Source of the DNA: CAUPWF01 sp963515125
GTDB lineage: Bacteria > Bacillota > Clostridia > Lachnospirales > Lachnospiraceae
NCBI GenBank assembly: GCA_052116865.1
Contig: JBQKKG010000011.1
Coordinates: forward strand, 60,111-124,110
Length of the DNA: 64,000 nt
Direction: 5' to 3'
The number at the start of each line of letters is the position of its first letter. Position 1 is the stretch's first letter. Under the pieces are notes generated by a model that saw only the letters and a program-made list of their open reading frames with translations, searched no databases and had not been told where the DNA came from. The position numbers and the translations under genes were made by a program. Of the stretch, positions 16,355-24,206 are shown piece after piece.

Positions 16355-17338
16355 ATGAATCTAGAAAAGCAAGCAATAGAAATACTACAAACATTTGCAG
16401 GATCAGAACCCTATCAACTTGGGTACAGTGGTGGTAAAGATAGTGATGTACTTCGGCATCTAGCAATAAAAAGCCGTGTTAATCACATTTGCGTACATAA
16501 TCATACAACAGTAGATGTACCAGAAACAGTAAGGTACATAAGAAGTAAAAAAGGGGTAATTATAGAATATCCAAAAGAAACAATGTGGCAGTTGATTGTT
16601 AGGCATAAGACACCACCTACTAGAAAAATGAGGTATTGTTGTGAGGATTTAAAAGAATACAGCGGTATTGGTAAAAAGGTATTAACCGGTGTAAGAAAAT
16701 ACGAGAGTATAAACAGAAGTGAAAATCAAGGGATTGTCACATTCACAAAGCCAAATAAAGAAATAAAAAAGTACGTTGATAATGACAAGGAAAAGAACTC
16801 TAAAAAAATAATAAAAGGACAATTAAACATATACGGAACAGAAGAAAATACAAACAATGAAAATTTTCGTATAACAAACAAGGGGGGGGTGGTAGTACTA
16901 AATTACGATAATTCAGAATCGCATAGAATGGTGGAAAATTGCTATAGAACTTCCAAGACGCTCGTTAACCCAATGCTAGAGTGGGATGATGAATTCTTAT
17001 GGTGGTATATCAGACATGAAGAAATTGTAATAAATCCATTGTACAAAGGTGGGTGCCCTGGAGGATGTGGCAGGATCGGATGCATTGGATGCCCAATGTC
17101 TGGCAAAGGAAGAGAAGAAGAATTTGCTAAATATCCAAAATACAAAGAAGCATATATAAGGGCATTTGACAGAATGTTAAAGTACAGAGAACAGTGCGGA
17201 AACAAAAACATTATGGGATGGAAAAACGGTCAAGGAGTATTCGACTGGTGGATGGAAGATAAGAACATAGACGGACAGTATAGCATGGATTTTGATGGTT
17301 TAGATTTAGTTGGAATAAAAGAAAAAGGAGTACATTGA
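16355..17338 (+). CDS. PAPS-reductase-like PP-loop protein
   Basis: 327 residues of the phosphoadenosine-phosphosulfate reductase / adenine-nucleotide alpha hydrolase superfamily. The PP-loop SGGKDS is at residues 25-30. Cys residues in MRYCCEDLKEY and the late GGCPGGCGRIGCIGCPMSG cluster could hold metal or sulfur, as in DndC-type proteins. An Asn/Lys-rich insertion occupies about 130-185. In phages such genes often sit beside DNA methylases, as here, and a nucleic-acid modification role is plausible. True PAPS reduction for sulfur assimilation is less likely. Confidence 0.8.
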   Translation: MNLEKQAIEILQTFAGSEPYQLGYSGGKDSDVLRHLAIKSRVNHICVHNHTTVDVPETVRYIRSKKGVIIEYPKETMWQLIVRHKTPPTRKMRYCCEDLKEYSGIGKKVLTGVRKYESINRSENQGIVTFTKPNKEIKKYVDNDKEKNSKKIIKGQLNIYGTEENTNNENFRITNKGGVVVLNYDNSESHRMVENCYRTSKTLVNPMLEWDDEFLWWYIRHEEIVINPLYKGGCPGGCGRIGCIGCPMSGKGREEEFAKYPKYKEAYIRAFDRMLKYREQCGNKNIMGWKNGQGVFDWWMEDKNIDGQYSMDFDGLDLVGIKEKGVH

Positions 17339-17347
17339 TAGAAAAAT

Positions 17348-17405
17348 AGGAAGGAGTAAGAGTTTTGCGGCCGCAATAAAAGACGTCTTTACTCCGGGAA
17401 GAGGT
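17348..17405 (+). promoter_or_regulatory. Structured leader B: SD in outer stem, two palindromes
   Basis: AGGAAGGAG (17348-17356) overlaps GGAGTAA (17353-17359), which pairs perfectly with TTACTCC (17389-17395). Inside are the 12-bp palindromes TTGCGGCCGCAA (17365-17376) and AAAGACGTCTTT (17379-17390). ATG 17406 follows a weak GAAGAGG. Folding would hide the strong SD. The design parallels leader A, but only the AGGAAGGAGT start is shared sequence. Confidence 0.5.
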
Positions 17406-18875
17406 ATGAAATTTATAGATTGGTTTGCCGGAATCGGAGGATTCAGAGCAGGAATGGAACTTGCTGGGCATGAATGCGTTGGATTCTGTGAATATGATAA
17501 ATTTGCCGTCGTGTGATATAAAGCAATGCACCTGACAACAAAAGATGAAAAGGAACGGTTGTTAAAGTTAAACGATTATAAGAAAGGACAGGAGTACATA
17601 AATGAAATTGATTTCACAGACAGAGAATGGTACGCAAATGACGTTAGAAAAGTGGAAACCAGAAGCGTGCCAAGGGCAGACTGTTGGTGTTTCGGATTCC
17701 CTTGCCAAGATATCTCAGTTGCAGGAAAACAACTTGGATTCGATGGAAAGCGTAGCAGTTTGTTTTTCACAGTTACAAGAATTATACGAGACACAAAAGA
17801 AGAAGATAGACCCTCAATCCTATTTATTGAGAACGTTAAAAACCTACTTAGTGTTAATGGAGGGTCAGACTTCCTTAAACTTCAAATTGAATTGGACGAA
17901 ATCGGGTACGATGCAGAATGGCAAGTTATCAATTCTAAGCACTATGGAGTGCCACAAAACAGGGAGCGTGTGTTCATTATCGGACATCTTAGAGGACGAA
18001 GTAGACGAGAAGTATTTCCTATCGAGGAATCAGATGGAGAAAATAGTGTTTCAATCGTAGCGCATAGAGATGGGTACAGACGTAACCTTCAAACATATAC
18101 AGAAGATGGAATTATCGAAACACTTGATACGTGCCGGGGTGGAGGTATAGAACCACATGTTGCGGTTATATGCAATGTCAATCCATCTGGAAATGGAATG
18201 AATGGGAACGTATTTGATTCAACTAGTCTATCACCGACGATTACTACGAATAAAGGGGAAGGAAACAAAATAGCAATTCCAGTCCTAACACCAGACAGAG
18301 CAGAAAAAAGACAAAACGGCCGTAGGTTTAAAGAAAACGGAGAACCGATGTTTACACTTACAAGCCAAGATAGACATGGAGTTGCAATAGATGTGCTTGG
18401 TGGTATTTATACAGAAACAAGTCCGAAATATCAACGAGGATGTTTGGAAGGAGTTTCGCGGTGTATTAAAAGCGTAAAGCATGACTGTGGAGTGGTTTTA
18501 AAAATAAAGGAAGCAACAAAACAAGGATATGCAATAGCACATGAAGGTGATTCTATAAACCTATCAGTACCAGGTAGCGATACAAGACGTGGTAGGGTGG
18601 GAAAAGGAGTTGCCAACACATTGGATACTAGCTGCAATCAAGGGATTATGGTCCAAGTATCTGAAAGCCTAACAGTTTACGCTATTTGGAGTGAAAAGTA
18701 TCAGTGTTACATAGCCATACGAAAATTAACACCAAAAGAATGTTTTAGATTGCAAGGCTGGACAGATGATTATTTTGAGTTAGCAGCTAGCGTAAATTCT
18801 GATAGCCAATTGTACAAGCAAGCTGGTAATGGAGTAACGGTAAATGTGATCTATGAGATAGCAAAAAGATTATAG
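17406..18875 (+). pseudogene. C5 cytosine DNA methyltransferase, interrupted by an in-frame TGA
   Basis: Read from ATG 17406 the frame gives FIDWFAGIGGFRAGMEL (SAM motif I) and then meets TGA at 17514-17516, codon 37. The same frame continues without a shift to 18875: GFPCQDIS catalytic motif, ENVKNLL, RVFIIGH, a long target-recognition region, and ECFRLQGW with GNGVTVNVI at the end. Without the stop it would be a full 489-residue enzyme. Related proteins have a small residue, usually Ser, at this point (AVASYKAMH), one base from TGA. Restart at ATG 17526 would lack motif I. Probably inactive unless suppressed. Confidence 0.85.
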
Positions 18876-18897
18876 AGTAGTTAGCACCTTGAAAACT

Positions 18898-18911
18898 GAA
18901 TATTGATAGTT
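18898..18911 (+). repeat. Left 14-bp inverted repeat flanking a moron gene
   Basis: GAATATTGATAGTT here is the exact reverse complement of 19420-19433, which lies inside the terminator after the next gene. The wider context CTGAATATTGATAGTT also resembles Firmicute rRNA-spacer sequence (CCTTGAAAACTGAATA). Confidence 0.6.
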
Positions 18912-18964
18912 TTGGTAAAACAATGTATTATTATAAATAAATAATTAGTTGTTAGGGGAATGTG

Positions 18965-19414
18965 ATGAATAAGATTATAGATATGATTATTGATTTTTTT
19001 CTTGATAAATTAAAAAAAGTGTGCGTATCATGTGAAGAACTGCAACCATTATTCTTTAATCCAGTATACAACAAAGAACATTGGAGTGAAGAAAATTATT
19101 TGAATAATCCAATAAAGTATAAAGTTAAATGTAAAATTTGTGTATATAACGAGAAGGATTACGTAAGTGGAATAAATAATTGTTCTATTAAAATAGAAAC
19201 ATCAGAAAAAATTATTTGTTTGGAAGAAGAGAATGTAAAAGAGTTATGCAAAGACTTGCAAAATATAGGCCCTAAAAACAGAAAAGAGGTGACAATAGAA
19301 CAAGAAGGAGTCATTTGTTGGGGCGATAAATTAAAAAATGGATATGAAATAAACTTATTCTATACCATAAATGGGAAGAAAAAACAGAAAAAATTGTGCT
19401 TGAAAAAAGTATAA
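18965..19414 (+). CDS. Stand-alone phage accessory (moron) gene, unknown
   Basis: About 149 residues from ATG 18965, with AGGGGA upstream. The N-terminus is a hydrophobic helix (IIDMIIDFFLDKL), followed by paired Cys (CVSC, CKIC, CWG). No family recognised. Unlike its tightly packed neighbours it has an 89-nt A/T-rich leader with TATTAT/TATAAA-like boxes and its own strong terminator. It therefore looks like an independent transcription unit, possibly expressed in the lysogen. Confidence 0.6.
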   Translation: MNKIIDMIIDFFLDKLKKVCVSCEELQPLFFNPVYNKEHWSEENYLNNPIKYKVKCKICVYNEKDYVSGINNCSIKIETSEKIICLEEENVKELCKDLQNIGPKNRKEVTIEQEGVICWGDKLKNGYEINLFYTINGKKKQKKLCLKKV

Positions 19415-19417
19415 AAG

Positions 19418-19449
19418 CCAACTATCAATATTCGGTAGTTGGTTTTTTA
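19418..19449 (+). terminator. Terminator of the moron gene
   Basis: CCAACTA (19418-19424) and TAGTTGG (19436-19442) form a 7-bp stem with an 11-nt loop, followed by six T. The 14-bp inverted repeat partner of 18898-18911 overlaps it. Confidence 0.85.
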
Positions 19450-19474
19450 TTACGAAAAATTAGGAGGAATAGAT

Positions 19475-19684
19475 ATGACATCAATATTAATTATATCCAC
19501 ATTAGCAATACTGGTTATAGCATTCATGACCTTACTGGCACTAGAGAAAAAGCGTAACAAGCACATCCGAGAGATAACCAAACCGTGTAAGGAGTATACA
19601 AGGGAGTTAAGGAAATCAAACGAGTTAATCAGAGAGCAATTAAGACATTGCAACATCCGAAGTGCAAGAAAGGACGGCCAATAG
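19475..19684 (+). CDS. Small membrane-anchored coiled-coil protein
   Basis: 69 residues from ATG 19475, with AGGAGG 7 nt upstream. One N-terminal transmembrane segment (ILIISTLAILVIAFMTLLAL) is followed by a long basic helix. No family recognised; the shape resembles spanin-like or holin-accessory proteins, but the position is in the early region. Confidence 0.6.
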   Translation: MTSILIISTLAILVIAFMTLLALEKKRNKHIREITKPCKEYTRELRKSNELIREQLRHCNIRSARKDGQ

Positions 19685-19685
19685 C

Positions 19686-19817
19686 ATGGAATCAATCATA
19701 GGGCTACTAGACGTTGCTATATGCGTAGATGGAGCAGTATTCGTTCTAGGAGTGGCAGTGTTGGAAATAGCGTGGTTTAGAAATAAGATTCGGGAGGTAT
19801 GGAAGAATGACAAATAG
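19686..19817 (+). CDS. Small membrane peptide, 43 residues
   Basis: ATG 19686 lies one nt after the previous stop and the gene overlaps the next by 11 nt. The sequence is mostly hydrophobic (IIGLLDVAICVDGAVFVLGVAVLEIAW) with a charged C-terminus. The tight packing supports translation. Confidence 0.45.
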   Translation: MESIIGLLDVAICVDGAVFVLGVAVLEIAWFRNKIREVWKNDK

Positions 19818-20094
19818 AGAAGCTAGGACAAATTTAAGATATATAAGAACTTGTGATGAATGCACGAATGGAATGGGAAATTGTAAACAATGTGATAGGA
19901 CTATAGAAATGGCAATACAAGCACTTGAGAATCAATCAAAGCTTGAAGAACAGATTGTGAGAGAACTGGAAAACTTCATAGAATTAATAGTAAAAGAATA
20001 TCCGTTTCAAGGTAGATACATAAAAAAGAACTGTGCAATCGACATTGTACGAAATGTTTTTAAGGAAAGAGAGGTACTGCATGAGAGAGATTAA
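19807..20094 (+). CDS. Cys-rich small phage protein
   Basis: 95 residues after GGGAGG. The N-terminal CDECTNGMGNCKQCDR holds four Cys in a likely zinc knuckle, followed by a long helix (IEMAIQALENQSKLEEQ). This form recurs in Clostridia phages without known function. Confidence 0.6.
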   Translation: MTNREARTNLRYIRTCDECTNGMGNCKQCDRTIEMAIQALENQSKLEEQIVRELENFIELIVKEYPFQGRYIKKNCAIDIVRNVFKEREVLHERD

Positions 20095-20491
20095 ACTAAA
20101 GGCTTTTGATAAAAGAACCAAGTGCTTAGTCGATATAGACGGGTTTAGATATCTCAAAGGTGAAAAGATAAAGATATTTTTTACTGATGAAGACGGACTT
20201 GATGAACAATGTGTTTGTGATAAGAGATATATAGAGCTAATTAGAAGCACAGGACTTCATGACAAGAACGGTGTTGAGATTTACGAGGGGAATATTGTTT
20301 GTTGTACAGAAGCAGAATGTATGGGGCGAATATCGTGGAACGAAAGCGAAGCAGGATTTTATTTTGAAGTATTGCTTGAAGGTGGACAATATGAAGAGGA
20401 ACATATGTATGACTATATAGAATCAATGGAAGTAATCGGAAATATTTTGGAGAATTCAGAACTACTGGAAAGCGAGGTACCACATGAGTAA
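20081..20491 (+). CDS. YopX-family phage protein
   Basis: 136 residues from ATG 20081. The pattern IRSTGLHDKNGVEIYEGNIV and the C-terminal VIGNILENSELL are the YopX signature. Function is unknown; members are common in Gram-positive phage early regions. It overlaps the previous gene in a different frame. Confidence 0.88.
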   Translation: MREIKLKAFDKRTKCLVDIDGFRYLKGEKIKIFFTDEDGLDEQCVCDKRYIELIRSTGLHDKNGVEIYEGNIVCCTEAECMGRISWNESEAGFYFEVLLEGGQYEEEHMYDYIESMEVIGNILENSELLESEVPHE

Positions 20492-20579
20492 AAGCAGAGC
20501 AAGTAAACTAAAAGGTTATCGTTCAGCAGTAAAGGCGCAAAGGAACGATGTGTATAAGTTCAAGAAGAAAGGTAGGTAA
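20484..20579 (+). CDS. Tiny basic peptide, 31 residues
   Basis: ATG 20484 overlaps the YopX gene end and stops 3 nt before the next ATG. The product (MSKSRASKLKGYRSAVKAQR and onward) is very basic and may bind nucleic acid. GAGGT lies upstream. Confidence 0.45.
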   Translation: MSKSRASKLKGYRSAVKAQRNDVYKFKKKGR

Positions 20580-20582
20580 ATC

Positions 20583-21068
20583 ATGTTAATTCCAGCAATA
20601 TTAAGGAAGAATGAACTATTGCAAGAATTCCAAAAGTTGCAATATACAGACTATCTTATGTATGAAGTTGGTAGTTGCGATAATTATATGCCTAACATAG
20701 AAGATGAACCAAGCAAAGAGACATATCAGTATGCAATCATAAACGCAAGAGAAGAATTAGTCGGGTATATTAGTTATCAAATTGATTGGTATTCTTCACA
20801 GGCTAATAACTTTGGGCTAATGTCTTTTGACAGAGGAAATGCACTGATAGGAAAAGAGATTTTTAATGTTATGACAAATCTGATTGAAAATTTAAAACTA
20901 CATAGGATTGAATGGTATATGGTTGGCGGAAATCCTGTTGAGCGTAGTTATGATAAGTTTTGTAAAAAGTATAATGGTAGAAAAATTGTTTTAAGGGATG
21001 TTTTCAAGGATAGATATGGGAAATATCATGATAGCATCACTTACGAAATTATTAGGGAGGAGGTGTAA
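20583..21068 (+). CDS. GNAT-like acetyltransferase, phage-encoded
   Basis: 161 residues. The order ELVGYISYQIDWYSSQANNFGLMSF, then helix EIFNVMTNLIENLKLHRIEWYMVGGNPVERSYDKFCKKYNG, fits a GNAT fold with an acetyl-CoA region. The substrate is unknown. The acceptor site is not clear enough to be certain of activity. Confidence 0.65.
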   Translation: MLIPAILRKNELLQEFQKLQYTDYLMYEVGSCDNYMPNIEDEPSKETYQYAIINAREELVGYISYQIDWYSSQANNFGLMSFDRGNALIGKEIFNVMTNLIENLKLHRIEWYMVGGNPVERSYDKFCKKYNGRKIVLRDVFKDRYGKYHDSITYEIIREEV

Positions 21069-21071
21069 ATA

Positions 21072-21509
21072 ATGGCTAGATATTTTGAAGAAAAAAGCCT
21101 TATAAAATTCATAGATAAGCATACAAAGGACGATATGACGCTTGATAATGATATTAGTTGTATTTTAGAGGATATGAAAACCGCAGACGTAATCAGCAGA
21201 GAAGATGTTAATCATCGAAGTAAAGAGTATGAAGAATGGTTAGAAAATATGGTGATTTTGCTATCAAAAACTTATCAAGAAACACATGATATGTTATTGG
21301 GAAAAGCAAGAAACGGAGAAACAAAAGCATATTTTGAAATGCCAACAGTACAAGGGTATTCACTTGTTATGAGCGTGGATAAAATAAGTCACAAAGCAAA
21401 ATGTAAAGGAAGTTTTAGTGAAGAACAACTTGACGGATGGTGCAATTATTTGATTGATAAATATACAGAAAGAGGTGTAAATGATGGAGAGATTGACATA
21501 TGTAGATGA
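21072..21509 (+). CDS. Phage protein, unknown, 145 residues
   Basis: Acidic, helical N-terminus (residues 1-75), then a beta-rich end (AYFEMPTVQGYSLVMSVDKIS). It starts 4 nt after the acetyltransferase-like gene and overlaps the next by 26 nt. No family recognised. Confidence 0.6.
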   Translation: MARYFEEKSLIKFIDKHTKDDMTLDNDISCILEDMKTADVISREDVNHRSKEYEEWLENMVILLSKTYQETHDMLLGKARNGETKAYFEMPTVQGYSLVMSVDKISHKAKCKGSFSEEQLDGWCNYLIDKYTERGVNDGEIDICR

Positions 21510-21984
21510 GAACGGGGATGTGTTATTTTCGCATTACGATTATCAAATTGATGATGGTGTATGTATCACAACGCTAGCAGAAGACGAACAATATGAGTTT
21601 CTAGAAAAGTTAGCTGAGAGAATGGCACATAATGAACAGATTATAGAGAAGTTTGACAAGCTGTATTTAGCAAAATGCGAGGAAGTGAATCGGCTAAAGG
21701 CAGAGTTGGAGAAGAGTGTGAAGTTGCCTTGCAAGGTTGGGGATGCGGTTTATGCATATTGTAGTGCATTTGGAATCTTAGAATATTATGTTGACGAAAT
21801 TAACATTGGTATTGAAACTACTGTGTTTTTATGTTCTGCGTATTCTGAACAATGCGGAGAATATCAAAGTGAGTGCCTAGATGAAATCGAACCATGTATA
21901 GCAGATTTTGGAAAAACTGTATTCCTAACACTAGAGGAAGCACAAGCCAAGTTGGAAGAGAGGAATGGTGGAAGTAATGAGTGA
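21484..21984 (+). CDS. Phage protein with coiled coil and SH3-like part, unknown
   Basis: 166 residues from ATG 21484. Residues about 20-75 form a coiled coil (LAERMAHNEQIIEKFDKLY ... VNRLKAELEKS). The next part, LPCKVGDAVYAYCSAFGILEYYVDEINIGIE, is a common phage module that ends in VFLTLEEAQAKLEE. Function unknown. Confidence 0.65.
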   Translation: MERLTYVDENGDVLFSHYDYQIDDGVCITTLAEDEQYEFLEKLAERMAHNEQIIEKFDKLYLAKCEEVNRLKAELEKSVKLPCKVGDAVYAYCSAFGILEYYVDEINIGIETTVFLCSAYSEQCGEYQSECLDEIEPCIADFGKTVFLTLEEAQAKLEERNGGSNE

Positions 21985-22459
21985 AAACTATTTAGTAATC
22001 AACGGAAAGAAAACAGAGTTAACACAGAAGCAGTTAGCGCAATTAGGAATTGAAGTAAAGAAAGAAAATCCATTTGATGTTAAATACGAAGAAGAGGCAT
22101 TTTATATAAACGTTAAAAGAAGTGTAGAAAAAGGTACTTACTGGACAAAGACACAAGCAGAAGAATACATGCCATGCAAAGATAAGCGACTAGTTGAAGA
22201 AAGAGCAAAGCAAGAAAGACTATCACGTTTGTTATGGAAGTTTGCAATTGAGAATGACTGTTATGTAAGTAAAGAAGAAAAGAAAGATGGGGAAGTAATG
22301 AAGTTCACTATATGTTTCGACTCAGGAGAAAATAAATATTTCGTTACTTCTTATGCAACAATGATATTTCATGGTTCAAATGTATTTAAATCAAAAGAAG
22401 TAGCACAACGTGCCATAGATGAAGTAATACGTCCATTTGAAAGAGGGGAGATAGAGTAG
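21977..22459 (+). CDS. Phage protein, unknown, 160 residues
   Basis: Starts at ATG 21977 inside the end of the previous gene. NYLVINGKKTELTQKQLAQLG resembles a short phage N-terminal module, and the C-terminus (FKSKEVAQRAIDEVIRPFERG) is one often seen in phage hypothetical proteins. No function known. Confidence 0.6.
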   Translation: MSENYLVINGKKTELTQKQLAQLGIEVKKENPFDVKYEEEAFYINVKRSVEKGTYWTKTQAEEYMPCKDKRLVEERAKQERLSRLLWKFAIENDCYVSKEEKKDGEVMKFTICFDSGENKYFVTSYATMIFHGSNVFKSKEVAQRAIDEVIRPFERGEIE

Positions 22460-22642
22460 ATGAGTACAGAAAAACTTAAACGAGACAAGCACATAGCAGA
22501 CATAAACCGTAGCATATCACAAGAGATAAAGCCAACGGAATCATCTATAAAAGCATATCGGCACCAGCCATTCAAAGCGGACTTGCCACGGATGGATGCT
22601 GGGGAGTATTTGAAGAGAGAGGGGTGCGAGATTGAGGGATAG
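22460..22642 (+). CDS. Small phage protein, 60 residues
   Basis: ATG 22460 follows the previous stop directly. Basic and helical at the start (STEKLKRDKHIADINRSIS). It overlaps the late-regulator gene by 11 nt. No family recognised. Confidence 0.5.
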   Translation: MSTEKLKRDKHIADINRSISQEIKPTESSIKAYRHQPFKADLPRMDAGEYLKREGCEIEG

Positions 22643-23063
22643 GGAACTAAGACAATACAGAGCCTTAAAGAAAGAGATAGTAATGTTAGAACGTAAGCTG
22701 GACAAACTGTATGACAAGGACATAGAAGTTGTATGCGGAAAGGTAAAAGGTTCAAGTGCAGACTTTCCATATACGGAGATTAGGACAAGCGTACAGATGC
22801 ATGATCCAGAAGCGCAGGACGCATTGAATAAGCTGGTGAGTATTAAAGAGAATCGTTTAACCGAGGTCAGAGAGTTAGTTGTTAAAATCGAAGAGTTCAT
22901 TGCTACCATACCAGATAGTGAGACAAGGCAGATATTTGAACTAACATACATAGATGGAATGAGCCAGAGTAAAGTAGCGGATGAAGTTGAAATGGAAAGA
23001 AGCAATATATCTAAAAGGATTAGTAATTACTTAAACTTTCACACATTTCACAGAAATAAATGA
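22632..23063 (+). CDS. Phage late-gene regulator, sigma-70 region 4-like (ArpU/RinA type)
   Basis: 143 residues from TTG 22632 after GAGAGGGG. A helical N-terminal half precedes TIPDSETRQIFELTYIDGMSQSKVADEVEMERSNISKRI, a sigma region-4-like HTH. Proteins of this form at this position, last before the packaging genes, activate late transcription in Gram-positive phages. Confidence 0.78.
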   Translation: MRDRELRQYRALKKEIVMLERKLDKLYDKDIEVVCGKVKGSSADFPYTEIRTSVQMHDPEAQDALNKLVSIKENRLTEVRELVVKIEEFIATIPDSETRQIFELTYIDGMSQSKVADEVEMERSNISKRISNYLNFHTFHRNK

Positions 23064-23083
23064 TATAATGTAATTAGTAAAGA

Positions 23084-23113
23084 AGCGCTTAGAGAAATCT
23101 AGGTGCTTTTTTA
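23084..23113 (+). terminator. Terminator between early and late regions
   Basis: AGCGCTTAGA (23084-23093) pairs with TCTAGGTGCT (23098-23107) around a GAAA tetraloop, with two G-U pairs, followed by six T. It closes the early operon just after the late regulator. Confidence 0.8.
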
Positions 23114-23182
23114 ATGTTCATTTGCGCCACTGTATGAAACCTAGGACAGTGGCTTTCCTCCGAGAAAGTATGAGGTGATAAC

Positions 23183-23326
23183 GTGAGATGTATTACATGT
23201 GGGTATAGATGTAGTAAGGAATGCGGTAAGATAGTTGCCGTTCAATTCAATGGTAGTATGCAGTACAGAAAAGAGAAGGATAGAAGGTGTGTATATGATA
23301 AGAGCGATAAAAAGAATATTCGATAG
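23183..23326 (+). CDS. Small Cys-rich phage protein, 47 residues
   Basis: GTG 23183 lies 5 nt after GAGGTG. CITCGYRCSKECGK gives four closely spaced Cys, a likely zinc-binding loop. Overlaps the next gene by 32 nt in another frame. Confidence 0.5.
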   Translation: MRCITCGYRCSKECGKIVAVQFNGSMQYRKEKDRRCVYDKSDKKNIR

Positions 23327-23438
23327 ACTATTTGACTATGACATTGTTGGTGAGTATTACGACACAACAGGGGATGGACATTACACAAAGAAGTATATAA
23401 AGAAGTACAGAATAAGAAAGTGGAATAGATATGGCTAG
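23295..23438 (+). CDS. Small basic phage protein, 47 residues
   Basis: ATG 23295 has GAAGGTG upstream. The product is rich in Arg, Lys and Tyr (YTKKYIKKYRIRKWNRYG at the end) and overlaps the HNH gene by 8 nt. No family recognised. Confidence 0.5.
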   Translation: MIRAIKRIFDRLFDYDIVGEYYDTTGDGHYTKKYIKKYRIRKWNRYG

Positions 23439-23742
23439 AGAGTTTGCTAAGAAGTTCTATAAGAGTAAGACATGGCGTGCATGTAGGGAGTCATACATAT
23501 CAAAGAGAATACAGATAGATGGTGGACTGTGTGAGAAGTGTAAAGATAATGTTGGTTATATATTACATCACAAGATAACACTTACACCATCTAACATAAG
23601 TGATCCGGACATAGCATTGAACCATTGCAACTTAATGTATGTATGCAAGGAATGTCATGACGAGTTTGAAGGACATGGATTAAATAAAAAAGAAAAATGT
23701 ATATGTATGTTTGATGAAAACGGCCAACCTATTCCAAGATAA
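23431..23742 (+). CDS. HNH endonuclease, packaging-associated
   Basis: 103 residues. CEKCKDNVGYILHHKITLTP and YVCKECHDEFEGHG give the two Cys pairs and the HH...N...H centre of an HNH nuclease. In HK97-type and cos phages this gene precedes terminase and is needed for specific DNA cutting at packaging. Confidence 0.93.
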   Translation: MAREFAKKFYKSKTWRACRESYISKRIQIDGGLCEKCKDNVGYILHHKITLTPSNISDPDIALNHCNLMYVCKECHDEFEGHGLNKKEKCICMFDENGQPIPR

Positions 23743-23864
23743 AAAAACAAATATGCCCCCCATAAAATTCAAAGCGCATATCATTTGGGGAACCGTTGGG
23801 TGGAGTATAATCTTCACAAGTGAAAAAATTAATGACCGTGTGGTATGAAGGGAAGTGATGAAAG
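23743..23864. other. Candidate cos / packaging region
   Basis: The 122-nt gap between HNH and terminase genes holds a CCCCCC run (about 23757-23762), then TTGGGGAACCGTTGGG at about 23785-23800, an imperfect G/C-rich inverted repeat. Cos sites of HNH-carrying Gram-positive phages lie in this gap. The exact nicking positions cannot be read from sequence. Confidence 0.45.
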
Positions 23865-24206
23865 ATGGCAAGAGTTGACAAGATTTCAAGCGAATTAGAA
23901 AGATTTAAAAAGATATTTAAAAACATAGACGAAGATAAGAGGGCTGTAGTAGACAGGCTTATAGAAAATGCTGCATTTATGTCAGAGGAATTAAAAAAGC
24001 TGCAGGAGTATATATCTGAGCATGGATGTACGGAAGAATATATGAATGGTGCAAATCAGTTTGGGAAAAAGAAGTCAAGCGAAGTAGATGTATATAATAC
24101 AATGATAAAAAACTATACTTCGGTCATTAAGCAACTTCTTGATTTACTTCCAGACGGACAAAGGGGAAGTGATGAATTAATGGATTTTATCAGTGGTAAA
24201 AAATGA
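23865..24206 (+). CDS. terS: Terminase small subunit (P27-like)
   Basis: 113 residues, mostly helical. RAVVDRLIENAAFMSEELKKLQEYI and the end VDVYNTMIKNYTSVIKQLLDLLP match P27/terminase_4 small subunits that recognise phage DNA. It overlaps the large subunit start by 4 nt. Confidence 0.85.
   Translation: MARVDKISSELERFKKIFKNIDEDKRAVVDRLIENAAFMSEELKKLQEYISEHGCTEEYMNGANQFGKKKSSEVDVYNTMIKNYTSVIKQLLDLLPDGQRGSDELMDFISGKK

Noticed and set aside
17514..17516. TGA in the methylase read as selenocysteine or as a programmed stop
   Set aside because: The family has Ser or Ala at this position, not Cys, and no selenocysteine-insertion hairpin is evident just downstream. A nonsense change is simpler.
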